Notes: generated by a model not told the origin, from the letters alone. A stretch of 41,642 nucleotides of DNA from an uncultured bacterium (GCA_902803165.1 CADCOS010000051.1:1-41642); one strand, 5' to 3'. Counted from the first letter of the stretch, positions 16,902-25,717 are shown. Translations and numbers: made by a program.

Positions 16902-16935
16902 TGGGTATAAAAAAACCTGTAAAAATATTTTTTGC
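16902..16935 (-). promoter_or_regulatory. Shared upstream motif, copy 2 (before the barrel gene)
   Basis: On the minus strand this reads GC, 13 A/T bases, ACAGGTTTTTT, then TATACC as the -10-like element, about 25 nt before the ATG. Spacing between the parts is the same as in the other two copies. Confidence 0.5.
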
Positions 16936-17001
16936 GCATCATAAATATTAGAAATTAAAATTTTACAAAAGTTTATATTATATCAATTTTTCAACAATAA
17001 T

Positions 17002-17037
17002 CATCACATTAAATAGACATTAGTGTGATGTTATAGT
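17002..17037 (+). promoter_or_regulatory. asd promoter with overlapping inverted repeat
   Basis: A 10-bp inverted repeat with one mismatch (CATCACATTA, 17002-17011; TAGTGTGATG, 17021-17030) overlaps the -35 position. The -10 TATAGT follows at 17032-17037. The placement suits a repressor operator; no specific regulator is recognised. Confidence 0.4.
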
Positions 17038-17066
17038 AAAATTAATTCGCATAAGGAGAGAAAAAA

Positions 17067-18104
17067 ATGAATAAACCTAATATAGCTATTCTCGGAGCAA
17101 CAGGCGTTGTCGGAAGAGAAATTACACAAATAGTTGATGAGCTCGGGATTGAATATAATACAATAAAATTTCTTTCAAGCCCTAAAAGCGCTGGAACAAA
17201 AATTGACTTTCAAGGAAAAGAATATACAGTCGAAGAAACAACGCCCGATTCTTTCAACGAAGTTGATATAGTACTTGCTTCGGCAGGCGGTTCAACAAGT
17301 CAAAAATATGCTCCTGAAATTGTTAAAAGGGGCGGTATGATTATTGATAACTCATCTGCCTTTCGTATGGAAAAAGATGTTCCGCTTGTAATAGCAGGAG
17401 TAAATGACGACGATTTAAGATGGCATAAGGGAATTGTAGCAAACCCGAATTGTTCAACTTCACAATTGATGCTTGTTTTAGAACCATTAAAAAAATTCGG
17501 ATTCAAAAGGATTGTGGTTTCCACATATCAATCTGTTTCCGGAGCCGGTTTGGCAGCAATTAATGAACTCAGAGCAGATACGGAAGCTAATTTAAAAGGT
17601 GAAAAATTTGAAAATAAATGTTTCAAAAAACCGATTTCCTTCAATGTAATTCCGCAAATTGACGTATTTTGCGAAAACGGTTACACAAAAGAAGAAATGA
17701 AGGTTACTAACGAAACAAGAAAAATATTACACCTTTCAGAAGACGTAAAAATAGCATGCACAGCTGTTCGTGTACCTGTATTCCGAGGTCATTCGGAAGC
17801 TGTTGATATAGAATTTGAGGGGGCAAATGGAGCAGAAGTTACACCTGAGGAAGTGCGTTCGATTTTGGCTGAATCTTTTGGCGTCAAAGTTATTGATAAT
17901 CCTGACAATTTCGAATACCCGACAACAAGAGATGCAGAATACGTTGATCCCGTTTTTGTCGGAAGAATAAGAAAAAGCCTTGCATTTGACAACGGTATTG
18001 CGCTTTGGTGTGTAGCCGATAACCTAAGAATCGGCGCCGCTTTAAATACGGTAAGAATTTGCAAAAGCGTTATTGATATGGGCTTGTGGGGCAATAATAA
18101 ATAG
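17067..18104 (+). CDS. asd: Aspartate-semialdehyde dehydrogenase
   Basis: Asd reduces aspartyl phosphate to aspartate semialdehyde with NADPH, the branch point for lysine/DAP, threonine and methionine. It has 345 residues. The nucleotide-binding motif is ILGATGVVG (8-16), IIDNSSAFRM follows, and the catalytic Cys is C129 in NPNCSTSQ. The later segment RVPVFRGHSEAV holds the catalytic His, and the C-terminal DNLRIGAALNTV is typical. The ATG at 17067 follows AAGGAG. The transcript ends at the hairpin at 18111. Confidence 0.97.
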   Translation: MNKPNIAILGATGVVGREITQIVDELGIEYNTIKFLSSPKSAGTKIDFQGKEYTVEETTPDSFNEVDIVLASAGGSTSQKYAPEIVKRGGMIIDNSSAFRMEKDVPLVIAGVNDDDLRWHKGIVANPNCSTSQLMLVLEPLKKFGFKRIVVSTYQSVSGAGLAAINELRADTEANLKGEKFENKCFKKPISFNVIPQIDVFCENGYTKEEMKVTNETRKILHLSEDVKIACTAVRVPVFRGHSEAVDIEFEGANGAEVTPEEVRSILAESFGVKVIDNPDNFEYPTTRDAEYVDPVFVGRIRKSLAFDNGIALWCVADNLRIGAALNTVRICKSVIDMGLWGNNK

Positions 18105-18110
18105 ACATAA

Positions 18111-18146
18111 AAAAATCCTTATCTGAATCGGATAAGGATTTTTTAT
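18111..18146. terminator. Bidirectional intrinsic terminator between asd and the 121-aa gene
   Basis: AATCCTTATC and GATAAGGATT arms flank a 7-nt loop, with A-run before and T-run after. It can therefore end asd on the plus strand and the convergent gene on the minus strand. Confidence 0.85.
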
Positions 18147-18167
18147 TTAATAAAGTTTTAAACCTAT

Positions 18168-18533
18168 TTAATTTTTAGGTTCAAAATGGAGCATTATACG
18201 ATTTGGAACACATGATTCCGATGCAGGATGTTCAAAGCTGTGTCTTATATCATCAAGCATGTATCCGATTCTTTCAAGACCTTGTTTTCCCATAAACCAA
18301 GCCTTTAAAGAATTCCTTTTTAATTTACCGTCTTGTGTAACGTTGATTTTTATACCGCCTATTTTTATACCGCCGTCTTTTGTGACATTACAAGGAGTTC
18401 CGTACTTGTTGTATGAAATATTCCAATAACCGCCTTTTTTACCCATTACTCCGTCAAAAAACTTGGGGCTTTCAATTGATCTTGTCAAACATTTATACCC
18501 TTCAATTACTGATGTTCTTGCAATTTTATTCAT
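18168..18533 (-). CDS. Hypothetical protein, 121 aa
   Basis: No family is recognised. The protein is basic and polar with no membrane segment. The middle carries a short repeated pattern, GGIKIGGIKINVTQDGKLKR, likely beta-hairpins, after a related NVTKDGG. The C-terminal part looks helical (GLERIGYMLDDIRHSFEH). The ATG at 18533 follows GAAAGGA. It has its own promoter region carrying the shared motif at 18562-18594 and ends at the bidirectional terminator. The motif and the ribosome site support it as a real gene. Confidence 0.65.
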   Translation of the reverse strand: MNKIARTSVIEGYKCLTRSIESPKFFDGVMGKKGGYWNISYNKYGTPCNVTKDGGIKIGGIKINVTQDGKLKRNSLKAWFMGKQGLERIGYMLDDIRHSFEHPASESCVPNRIMLHFEPKN

Positions 18534-18561
18534 TGTTTTTTCCTTTCAAAAATTCTTTACG

Positions 18562-18594
18562 ATTATCTGTAAAACACGTAAAAAATTTTTTTGC
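18562..18594 (-). promoter_or_regulatory. Shared upstream motif, copy 3 (before the 121-aa gene)
   Basis: On the minus strand this reads GC, 13 A/T bases (A7T6), ACGTGTTTTACA, then GATAAT (18567-18562), about 29 nt before the ATG. It is nearly identical to copy 1. Confidence 0.55.
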
Positions 18595-18626
18595 TAGTAT
18601 AAGCAAAATTTTTACAATTTTTAAAA

Positions 18627-18667
18627 AAAGGCAGGGTTAAAATATGAAATATTTTAACCCTGCCTTT
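18627..18667 (-). terminator. Strong terminator with a perfect 19-bp stem
   Basis: Two perfect 19-nt arms (18627-18645, 18649-18667) flank the loop GAA. On the minus strand the stem is followed by a run of seven Ts. It lies 28 nt after the stop of the 302-aa gene. Confidence 0.85.
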
Positions 18668-18695
18668 TTCCCGACGCTTGTTTAAATTTTTAGTA

Positions 18696-19604
18696 TCACC
18701 CGATTATAACGTCCAAAACTTTACCAACTGCTGAAATCGCATCTTCAGGTTCAATATCCACATGCGGAACAGAAATATTTTCAATAATATCTAAACCCTC
18801 ACCGCTAAAATTAGGAATCGTCATTCCGTTAGGATCAAATACGGGAATCCCGTTAATATCTTTTAATACGCCGCCCGCATCCGCCATATTAGGCAAATCT
18901 TCCAAGCCCGAAGGTTTTATATTCATCATGGAATTAAATACTTCTGAAGAATGAGGATCACCAAGACCTAATTCAACCAACGAAGAATCCAAAGCCCCTG
19001 CATCATCTAAAGGTTTCAATCCATAAAAATCATACTCTTCCGGATTGATTTGCATAGGAAAAGGCATTCCGTCAGAACTGAAATGAACCAAATTGTAATG
19101 GTCGCCGACTTTTTCTATATAATCTCCACCGCTATGCGGTAAAATTTTCACTATACCGTCCGGCACTTCAGCCACTGCATCCGAAACAGCAGCCGCATTT
19201 TCGCTTACTGCAGACGCTGCATTAGCGATTTTTTCAGAATCAATAGGACTGAGTCCGAAATTATCATATTCTTCAGGACTTATTTTTGATGTGAATGCAT
19301 CTCCGCTATAGCTGAAATGTACAAGATTATAGTGATCACCGACTCTTTCAATATAATCGCCGCCGCTATTCGGAAGAACTTTTACAAATTCGTAATCCAC
19401 CGGCGTCTCTGCTTCAGATCTGCCTTTTACATAACTTCTCAAAGCGGCTCCATAAAGCCCCAAACCTCCTACTGCCGCGCCTGTCGCCATATAATCATCT
19501 TTGTTTTCTTTCACATGTTCAACAACTTTTTTAACAGTATTTTTAGCTGAGTCACCAAATTTACCGCAAAAAGAAATCGAACTTATTGCACTTATGCCGT
19601 ACAT
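18696..19604 (-). CDS. Hypothetical protein with a duplicated ~50-aa module
   Basis: The product has 302 residues. It opens MYGISAISSISFCGKFGDSA (an F-x-G-K type N-terminus), then a charged helix and a small Gly/Ala-rich helix (about 40-57). Two copies of one module follow, about 73-122 and 151-200: VKVLPNSGGDYIERVGDHYN and VKILPHSGGDYIEKVGDHYN, each continuing LVHFS, then PEEYD and a GL.P ending. An Ala/Ser/Val linker joins them. The C-terminus is acidic and Pro/Gly-rich. No family is recognised. The start with AAAGGAG upstream is ATG 19604; an upstream in-frame start would begin over that site. Confidence 0.7.
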   Translation of the reverse strand: MYGISAISSISFCGKFGDSAKNTVKKVVEHVKENKDDYMATGAAVGGLGLYGAALRSYVKGRSEAETPVDYEFVKVLPNSGGDYIERVGDHYNLVHFSYSGDAFTSKISPEEYDNFGLSPIDSEKIANAASAVSENAAAVSDAVAEVPDGIVKILPHSGGDYIEKVGDHYNLVHFSSDGMPFPMQINPEEYDFYGLKPLDDAGALDSSLVELGLGDPHSSEVFNSMMNIKPSGLEDLPNMADAGGVLKDINGIPVFDPNGMTIPNFSGEGLDIIENISVPHVDIEPEDAISAVGKVLDVIIG

Positions 19605-19777
19605 AAACACTCCTTTCATTTGCACACCTCGTATTAACCCAAAGAAAGGTCATACAGAAGGATACAGTTATAATATTCCGCACACACTTTTGTACACATA
19701 TTAAATCATTAAAAATATTTTTCAACAAAAACTTAATAAATTTTTACATTCTTCGACACAGCTTGTTAATTAACACT

Positions 19778-22700
19778 TTACTTTACTATTACTATAGGTA
19801 TATCGCTCAGCTCAGCTTTTTCAAGATAATCATCAGTTAAGTCCATAAGGTATTTCTCATCCGTCACATACAAACCTTGAATCTCGGTATTGCTTGCCAA
19901 AACTTCATTATGATATTCTGTTCTCATTAAACCGTCGTCACCTCTATAATCTACATTAATAATTGATAATACTTTATCATAAGCTTTTGCCAAATCGGAA
20001 TCGTTTTCTCTTATAAAAGCTATATCAATATCTTTGCCGCCGGCTTTTCTTATTAATGCGTCTATCTTTGTTCTGTATAAGTCATCAGCCGGCTTCATCT
20101 TTGCTTCCAATTCTTGAATTTGTTTTTTGTAATTTATTAAATTTTCTTCCGATATAGCATCTTTATCTTGTTCTATATTATTAAGTATTTCACGAATTAG
20201 TTTTTTGAAATTTATTAAATTTTCTTCCGATACAGCATTTTTATGGTTTTCTACATAATTTAGGATTTCAAATTTCTTATTAAACATTTCTCTATATCCC
20301 TGGCAGAGTTCCTCCTTTATCATAGACGGGAACCATTCTCTGTCAAATTGTTTGGTAACTTTTGTTTGGAAATGGTCTTTATCTACTATTATTTTAGAAA
20401 ATCTTGATATATATTCATTAACCATATTTTGTACATCTTTAGCTATTGAACAAATATCTGTTCCTCTCGCAATGTATTGAGAAGTATTACCGGTCCTGAG
20501 AAGTAACCCTACGGGACCTACAACCGCAATTTTACCGTTTCCTATATAAGAGCAGCAAATTGTTTTATTATCACAGAACATTGCAAACGCATCAAAGTTT
20601 GAAATATTTGTAGTAACATCTGCTTTACCCATAATATTATATGCCTGCGTTGTATGAGAAAGACAATAAAAATCTTCTATTTCATCTGAATTTATAACAA
20701 TTACTCTTCTTCCGTTTACAAGTTTTTTGTGCTGTTCTATCCATTCTTTTGATTTACCTGCGAGAAATTTTTTCAAATCTGTTTGCGGCAAAACTATGTC
20801 TGATGATTTGATTCTGTCAATTTCTTTCTTGAGCATATTATCAACATTTCGCATCAAATCCTTATTATCAATTTTAGAATTATATAATAATCTGGTAAGC
20901 GCATAATCATTATAATTTTTCAGATTAAATGCCGCCATATCAAATGTTTCTTTAATCTCATCCGATGTAATTCCTGCATAAGAACGTGATTTATTTACGC
21001 TGGCAGTTTTTTTCGAAGCAGATATTTTTGAAGGTAAATCCGAATATTGCACAATATTATAAATGCTTCTTGCCTCTTGAGATGTAAATCCCATTCTTAG
21101 CGCTAAAATATATGCATCAATTGCAGAATCTGTTGTATTTTTTGACAAATCCGTTTGGTGCATTAATGTTGAAAAAATTATAATCTTTTTATCAGATTCA
21201 CTCAATTTATCAAACTCAGGGTTGGTTACTATTTTTTTCAATGTGTTAATTGAATCCGTATATTTCTTGTTATTTACTTCCGGTACTAAAGTTTTAATTC
21301 TGTCAGCGATTTCAACAGGATTTGTATTATTTTTCAGATTTTTTACCAATGAAGATGTCAAAGACTCTATTTCTGCCATTTCCTTTTGAGTATACTTAGG
21401 CTTATTCAAACCGAAAGAATCAGCTAAATCTCTCATTAATGCAGAATACTGTTTACTTGTAGCAGGAAGAATGCTTATTAAGTGTTTTACATTATTATCT
21501 TCAAAATGAGATTTATTTGTCATTAAAAGAGTTATTAATTCTTGCCTTTGAGTTTTTGATAATTCATCTATTGATTTAACATCCTTCAAGTGCCAAAATT
21601 CTTTTACTAAAATTGCATCCGATTTTGTTTTTATAAAAGACAAATCCTGAAGTGATAATAATTTATTCCATAATGACACATCTTTCGTTAAATATTTGAT
21701 ATTATCTTTTGGCACTCCTCTTTTTGAATAATTTATTGCCTGATTTAGTTTTTCTTCATTTAAACACTTAAACGGAGTGTCATACTCACCAACATTTCCG
21801 TCATTTATCAGCCTAAAAGCTGCCCGTTCTTCCGTTGACAAATTGAAATCCATAAAAGCATCCGAAATATGCCATATATCACTATCATATTTGCTGTAAC
21901 CTACAGTATTAAAGAATCTGACCAGACCTTCTACTTGCTGTTTATTATAAGCGCCTGTTTCTACAATTTTATCCGGAGCAAATTCACGAGCATAATGTAA
22001 ACTGTTTTGGCTTCCGTAAACTAAATCATCCAAAGTTTCAACTTCGATACCCGTATCCAACATTTTGTTAATGAAATTATATGAATCTATATCAAAAACT
22101 TGTTTATCACCTTCATATTTAAACAAGCCTCTGTTTATCCATTGTACCCCCGTTCTTTCATCAGGGAAAACTCCTCTTTTAGCCAAATTTGCTCTCATTT
22201 GTACAACATTATCGTCGTATAAATTGGCAGTAGCTATTAAATCCTCCAATACGTCTCCGTCGAATCCTTGTTTCGCGTATTTTATGGCATTTTGATACTC
22301 TTTATCATTTATTTTCACCGCAATTATTTCATGGTCATTGTCATATCGGTTTCCGCTATATTCATATTCGAAAATAGTTTTATCCATAAAGCTTTTATCC
22401 TTTATCCCTAATTTATTAAATTCCATTACTGCATTTAATTTTTCGGGACAAATTACCCAACCGCTGTCAGGTTTAGGACTATACAAACAAAAAGTAGCAT
22501 CATTGATTGCTGTTTTTATATCTGAAACTTCTGCCAGTTTTATAACGGTTTCAAAGTATTCCTTGTTAAAATAACAGTATCCCAATGTGTTACTTGGTTT
22601 TCTGCTATATCTATGATTGAGAGTAGTATATGAATTACGAATTATATCCCTTATTTCATCTGCTGTGTATTTTTGACTTTCCAACATTCTTGTCATTGCT

Positions 22701-25528
22701 TCACATGCATCAGCATTAAACACCTTCTCGCCGTATGAACCTTCAGTATATAAAACGTTTTGAAGTCTATTTTTTTGATATTCAGGGAGTTTATATTTTT
22801 TAAAAATATTTGCAGCAAATTCTTTTTGTTTTATATAATCAATTTGATTTTTTAAACTTACTAAATCATTATTATAATCTAACCTAATATTATGGTCTTT
22901 TATAAATTTATGATTTTTCAAATAATAATCAACAAACTCCATTGTTCTTTCATAGTCAATGAGACTGGAGTCATTTTTCTGTCTTACAATCAATTTATAC
23001 ATTAAATCATTTTTATAAACTTGCTCCATTTTAAGATGATTTAATTTTTCTGAAACAGTTCTTATAATATCGATACTTTCTAATGTAACACCGGTCTGTG
23101 AATTATAATATCTTTCTATATATTCTTCATTTCCGAAAATTTCTTTTGAAATTCTTCGAACCTCGGAAGGATACACACATTCACTTGCTGCTATACCGCC
23201 TTCATATTTTTCAAACTCTTTATCTACAAAAGCCAACGCATCTTTCATATATTTATCAAATGCTTCATCTGATTCGGTATTTGTAACCTTTTGGTGGAAG
23301 CCATGTATCTCAACATTATTGTCATAACCTAAATTTAAGTTATATATCTGCCTGTTTACTGATTTTAAATCTGATACGGCTAATATTTTTGCGAGTTTAA
23401 AATCATCTGCGTTTTTAAAATACTCTACAACCGTTGATATTTCATTATTGAACCATCTTTCAGTGTCTGCCATATCTCTCTCGGAAACATAACTGCCATT
23501 TTTAATTTTGCTTTGTTGACTTAATTTTGCTGAATAAGCCCTGTTGTAGTCAGCAAAGAACTCGTGGAACTCAACCATCTTTGAAATTCTTTGTTTTGTA
23601 CTATCAGGCAAGTCATACCTGTCAAGAATACTGAGCGCCATTTTATAACATGCTTGCGCATGCCCCTTATCAGGCGTTTTAATATCAATAAATTCTTTTG
23701 AAATATCATGGAGCAATATAGACATATTTAATATCTGTCTGTCTTCATCAGACAATTTTTTGTATTCAGGATGCTCTGAGGCAGTTTTTAAAACTTTTAA
23801 GATATGTACGTCAAGAGTATTGTCATGTGTCTTGTGTTGTTTTTTACCGACTGTATACAAAAATTCCGGTGCGGCTTCTACAAAATCATTTAAAAGCTTA
23901 TTTATTTCTTCATCATTAGTTTTAAATTTATTATTTTTTGTAAAATTATTTAATTCAGCAATTATTTTTTTATCGTACACCGATGTATTTTTTATACTTT
24001 TTGGAATTATAGGAATACTCCTTATAAAAAAAGCGCCTTCATTATAAACCAACTCAATATTGTACTTTTTAAGAATTTCTTTTTGCTTTTCTATCGGAAG
24101 GTCGTTTACAATATTTTTAAGATTGTTAGCCAAATCTTTAGTTGTATATTCAAGCGGTAAACCTGTTTTACTAAAAGACTCTAAGTCAATATTTTCTAAT
24201 ACTACGGGCTTACGAATTGAATTTTCAAATCCGGTATCTTTTACAATAGTACCGTCATCAAGTTTTTTTACTTTATTACCTTCTGCATCTATTAATACAT
24301 TATTTTTTCCTGACAATTTATGCCCGAGTTTACCCAAACCCTTCATACCGCCGCCGATAAGAGGTGCCATAGCTGCACCGCCAATACCGCCGGATATTGT
24401 TCCATCCAGTATAGCACCTGTATCCCAATCGTTTTCCAGTCCGGCTCTAAATCCGCCGTCTATCGCTCCTCCTAAAGTTCCGTCAGTTGCCATTTCTGCG
24501 CCGTAAGCAATCACTTTTTTCCCTGCCGTACCGCCAATATATTCATATCCCGCAGGGTTTATTAATGCTCGCGTTATTGTTTGTTTTGCACCTTGCTTTA
24601 CCCCCTGTTCAGCACCTGCCACAGCAACTTCTTTTACGCCTGCTTTTACAGCCTGTATGCCTAATTTTGTTGCAATGCCCTTTCCGACAGCTCCGCCAAT
24701 ACCGCCGGTTAGTGGTCCTAAAGCACCGGAGAATGCCCCTGTTGCAAAATCTTTTCCGAATGAATCATATTCCTTACCGCCTACAGCTGCCTCTGCCGCT
24801 TTAATTCCTGTTTTAATTAATCCGCCTGAAACCGCAGCCGCTCCAAATCCAACCGCAATAGATAATCCTCCCGTAAATGGCGCTGCTGCTACAGCAAGAG
24901 AATATATACCGACCGCAGCTATACCTGATACCATATCACCTACAAAATCAACAGCCGCTTCCTGTCCTTCCTGATATCCCTGAAGTGCTTTTTCTGATTT
25001 TAACTTTATTTCTCCGTTTAAAAATTTATTTAAGTTTTCAACGGAATATTCTTCTCCCGTTAACTCTTTAAATACATTTGGTTTATTTATCTGTGATATT
25101 TTTGATTTTTCCGCTTTTAAAGCTTTTTCTACTTTTTTTGAACTATCACCTATTCCTGTCAAATTCTTAAATCCATGCCACAGTTTCCCTATAAATCCGT
25201 TCTTTTTGACAGATGATTTTAATTCGCTTGAAACATTTTCCAATCTTGTTTCCAGCTGCTTTACCATCTCCGGAGCAATTTGTACTTCTGCCTCTTTTAC
25301 TTTCCCTTTTTCATTCGTTCGTTCAAGTGATAATCCGTTATAGCCCAGCTCTTTTCCGTCTTCAAAAGTCGATATTCTTGCGTTCTCATCTATTACAGCA
25401 TCATTATCCGAGTACAAGGAAATAGGGTTGTCCTCCGACAACCTTTTACTGTCTTTATTTTGATTCGTTGATGCTTCGGTTGTTTTTGAACTTCCAAACA
25501 ACCTGCTCCAAAAATCACTAAACGACAT
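19778..25528 (-). CDS. Giant multidomain protein with HD hydrolase domain, 1,916 aa
   Basis: No whole-length family is recognised. N-terminus 1-60 is Ser/Asp/Asn-rich without a signal peptide. Residues 80-180 are helical and charged. Residues 193-405 are Gly/Ala-rich and hydrophobic, like the glycine-zipper regions of large toxins or phage tape-measure proteins. An HD domain (about 565-720) keeps every expected metal ligand: H575, H607-D608 in ILLHDISK, H623 in GHAQAC, H655 in FHEF and D720. Residues 1035-1280 contain about four degenerate helical repeats (for example QNAIKYAKQGF, NQAINYSKRGV). Around 1440-1500 a second HD-like copy (LSESDK...TLMHQTDLSK) has lost its ligands. The C-terminus (1605-1916) contains FYCLSHTT, a Gly-rich beta segment, a 26-aa tandem duplication (about 1765-1808) and an unrecognised end. 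ATG 25528 follows GGAG. The gene appears to be transcribed alone. Confidence 0.85.
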   Translation of the reverse strand: MSFSDFWSRLFGSSKTTEASTNQNKDSKRLSEDNPISLYSDNDAVIDENARISTFEDGKELGYNGLSLERTNEKGKVKEAEVQIAPEMVKQLETRLENVSSELKSSVKKNGFIGKLWHGFKNLTGIGDSSKKVEKALKAEKSKISQINKPNVFKELTGEEYSVENLNKFLNGEIKLKSEKALQGYQEGQEAAVDFVGDMVSGIAAVGIYSLAVAAAPFTGGLSIAVGFGAAAVSGGLIKTGIKAAEAAVGGKEYDSFGKDFATGAFSGALGPLTGGIGGAVGKGIATKLGIQAVKAGVKEVAVAGAEQGVKQGAKQTITRALINPAGYEYIGGTAGKKVIAYGAEMATDGTLGGAIDGGFRAGLENDWDTGAILDGTISGGIGGAAMAPLIGGGMKGLGKLGHKLSGKNNVLIDAEGNKVKKLDDGTIVKDTGFENSIRKPVVLENIDLESFSKTGLPLEYTTKDLANNLKNIVNDLPIEKQKEILKKYNIELVYNEGAFFIRSIPIIPKSIKNTSVYDKKIIAELNNFTKNNKFKTNDEEINKLLNDFVEAAPEFLYTVGKKQHKTHDNTLDVHILKVLKTASEHPEYKKLSDEDRQILNMSILLHDISKEFIDIKTPDKGHAQACYKMALSILDRYDLPDSTKQRISKMVEFHEFFADYNRAYSAKLSQQSKIKNGSYVSERDMADTERWFNNEISTVVEYFKNADDFKLAKILAVSDLKSVNRQIYNLNLGYDNNVEIHGFHQKVTNTESDEAFDKYMKDALAFVDKEFEKYEGGIAASECVYPSEVRRISKEIFGNEEYIERYYNSQTGVTLESIDIIRTVSEKLNHLKMEQVYKNDLMYKLIVRQKNDSSLIDYERTMEFVDYYLKNHKFIKDHNIRLDYNNDLVSLKNQIDYIKQKEFAANIFKKYKLPEYQKNRLQNVLYTEGSYGEKVFNADACEAMTRMLESQKYTADEIRDIIRNSYTTLNHRYSRKPSNTLGYCYFNKEYFETVIKLAEVSDIKTAINDATFCLYSPKPDSGWVICPEKLNAVMEFNKLGIKDKSFMDKTIFEYEYSGNRYDNDHEIIAVKINDKEYQNAIKYAKQGFDGDVLEDLIATANLYDDNVVQMRANLAKRGVFPDERTGVQWINRGLFKYEGDKQVFDIDSYNFINKMLDTGIEVETLDDLVYGSQNSLHYAREFAPDKIVETGAYNKQQVEGLVRFFNTVGYSKYDSDIWHISDAFMDFNLSTEERAAFRLINDGNVGEYDTPFKCLNEEKLNQAINYSKRGVPKDNIKYLTKDVSLWNKLLSLQDLSFIKTKSDAILVKEFWHLKDVKSIDELSKTQRQELITLLMTNKSHFEDNNVKHLISILPATSKQYSALMRDLADSFGLNKPKYTQKEMAEIESLTSSLVKNLKNNTNPVEIADRIKTLVPEVNNKKYTDSINTLKKIVTNPEFDKLSESDKKIIIFSTLMHQTDLSKNTTDSAIDAYILALRMGFTSQEARSIYNIVQYSDLPSKISASKKTASVNKSRSYAGITSDEIKETFDMAAFNLKNYNDYALTRLLYNSKIDNKDLMRNVDNMLKKEIDRIKSSDIVLPQTDLKKFLAGKSKEWIEQHKKLVNGRRVIVINSDEIEDFYCLSHTTQAYNIMGKADVTTNISNFDAFAMFCDNKTICCSYIGNGKIAVVGPVGLLLRTGNTSQYIARGTDICSIAKDVQNMVNEYISRFSKIIVDKDHFQTKVTKQFDREWFPSMIKEELCQGYREMFNKKFEILNYVENHKNAVSEENLINFKKLIREILNNIEQDKDAISEENLINYKKQIQELEAKMKPADDLYRTKIDALIRKAGGKDIDIAFIRENDSDLAKAYDKVLSIINVDYRGDDGLMRTEYHNEVLASNTEIQGLYVTDEKYLMDLTDDYLEKAELSDIPIVIVK
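20126..20248. repeat. 78-bp-period direct duplication inside the giant gene
   Basis: A stretch of about 40 nt (containing TTTATTAAATTTTCTTCCGA) occurs at about 20133 and again at about 20211 with only a few changes. In protein it gives AVSEENLINFKK and AISEENLINYKK, 26 residues apart. This is a recent in-frame tandem duplication. Confidence 0.8.
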
Positions 25529-25655
25529 TTTTACTCCGTTTTCTAACTTTCTGTCATGATTTACGGCTGTTTTTGGAAAATCTTTAATATTTTAAGCTCA
25601 TTTTTTACATTTATTTACAATTGATTAAGAAAAATTAACAAATGCATGATAATAA

Positions 25656-25684
25656 TTGGATTTTAGAAATGTTTAACATATAAT
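25656..25684 (+). promoter_or_regulatory. Promoter of the 192-aa coiled-coil gene
   Basis: TTGGAT (25656-25661), 17 nt, TATAAT (25679-25684) stand about 35 nt before the ATG. Confidence 0.6.
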
Positions 25685-25717
25685 AATCCTTGTACAAATG
25701 TTACGAGGGAGTATACC

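Noticed and set aside
24060-24506. Open frame of 148 codons on the plus strand
   Set aside because: It is the reverse strand of the Gly/Ala-rich and following part of the giant gene. Its Pro/Ser-rich translation is what GC-biased codons give in the opposite frame, and it has no ribosome site.
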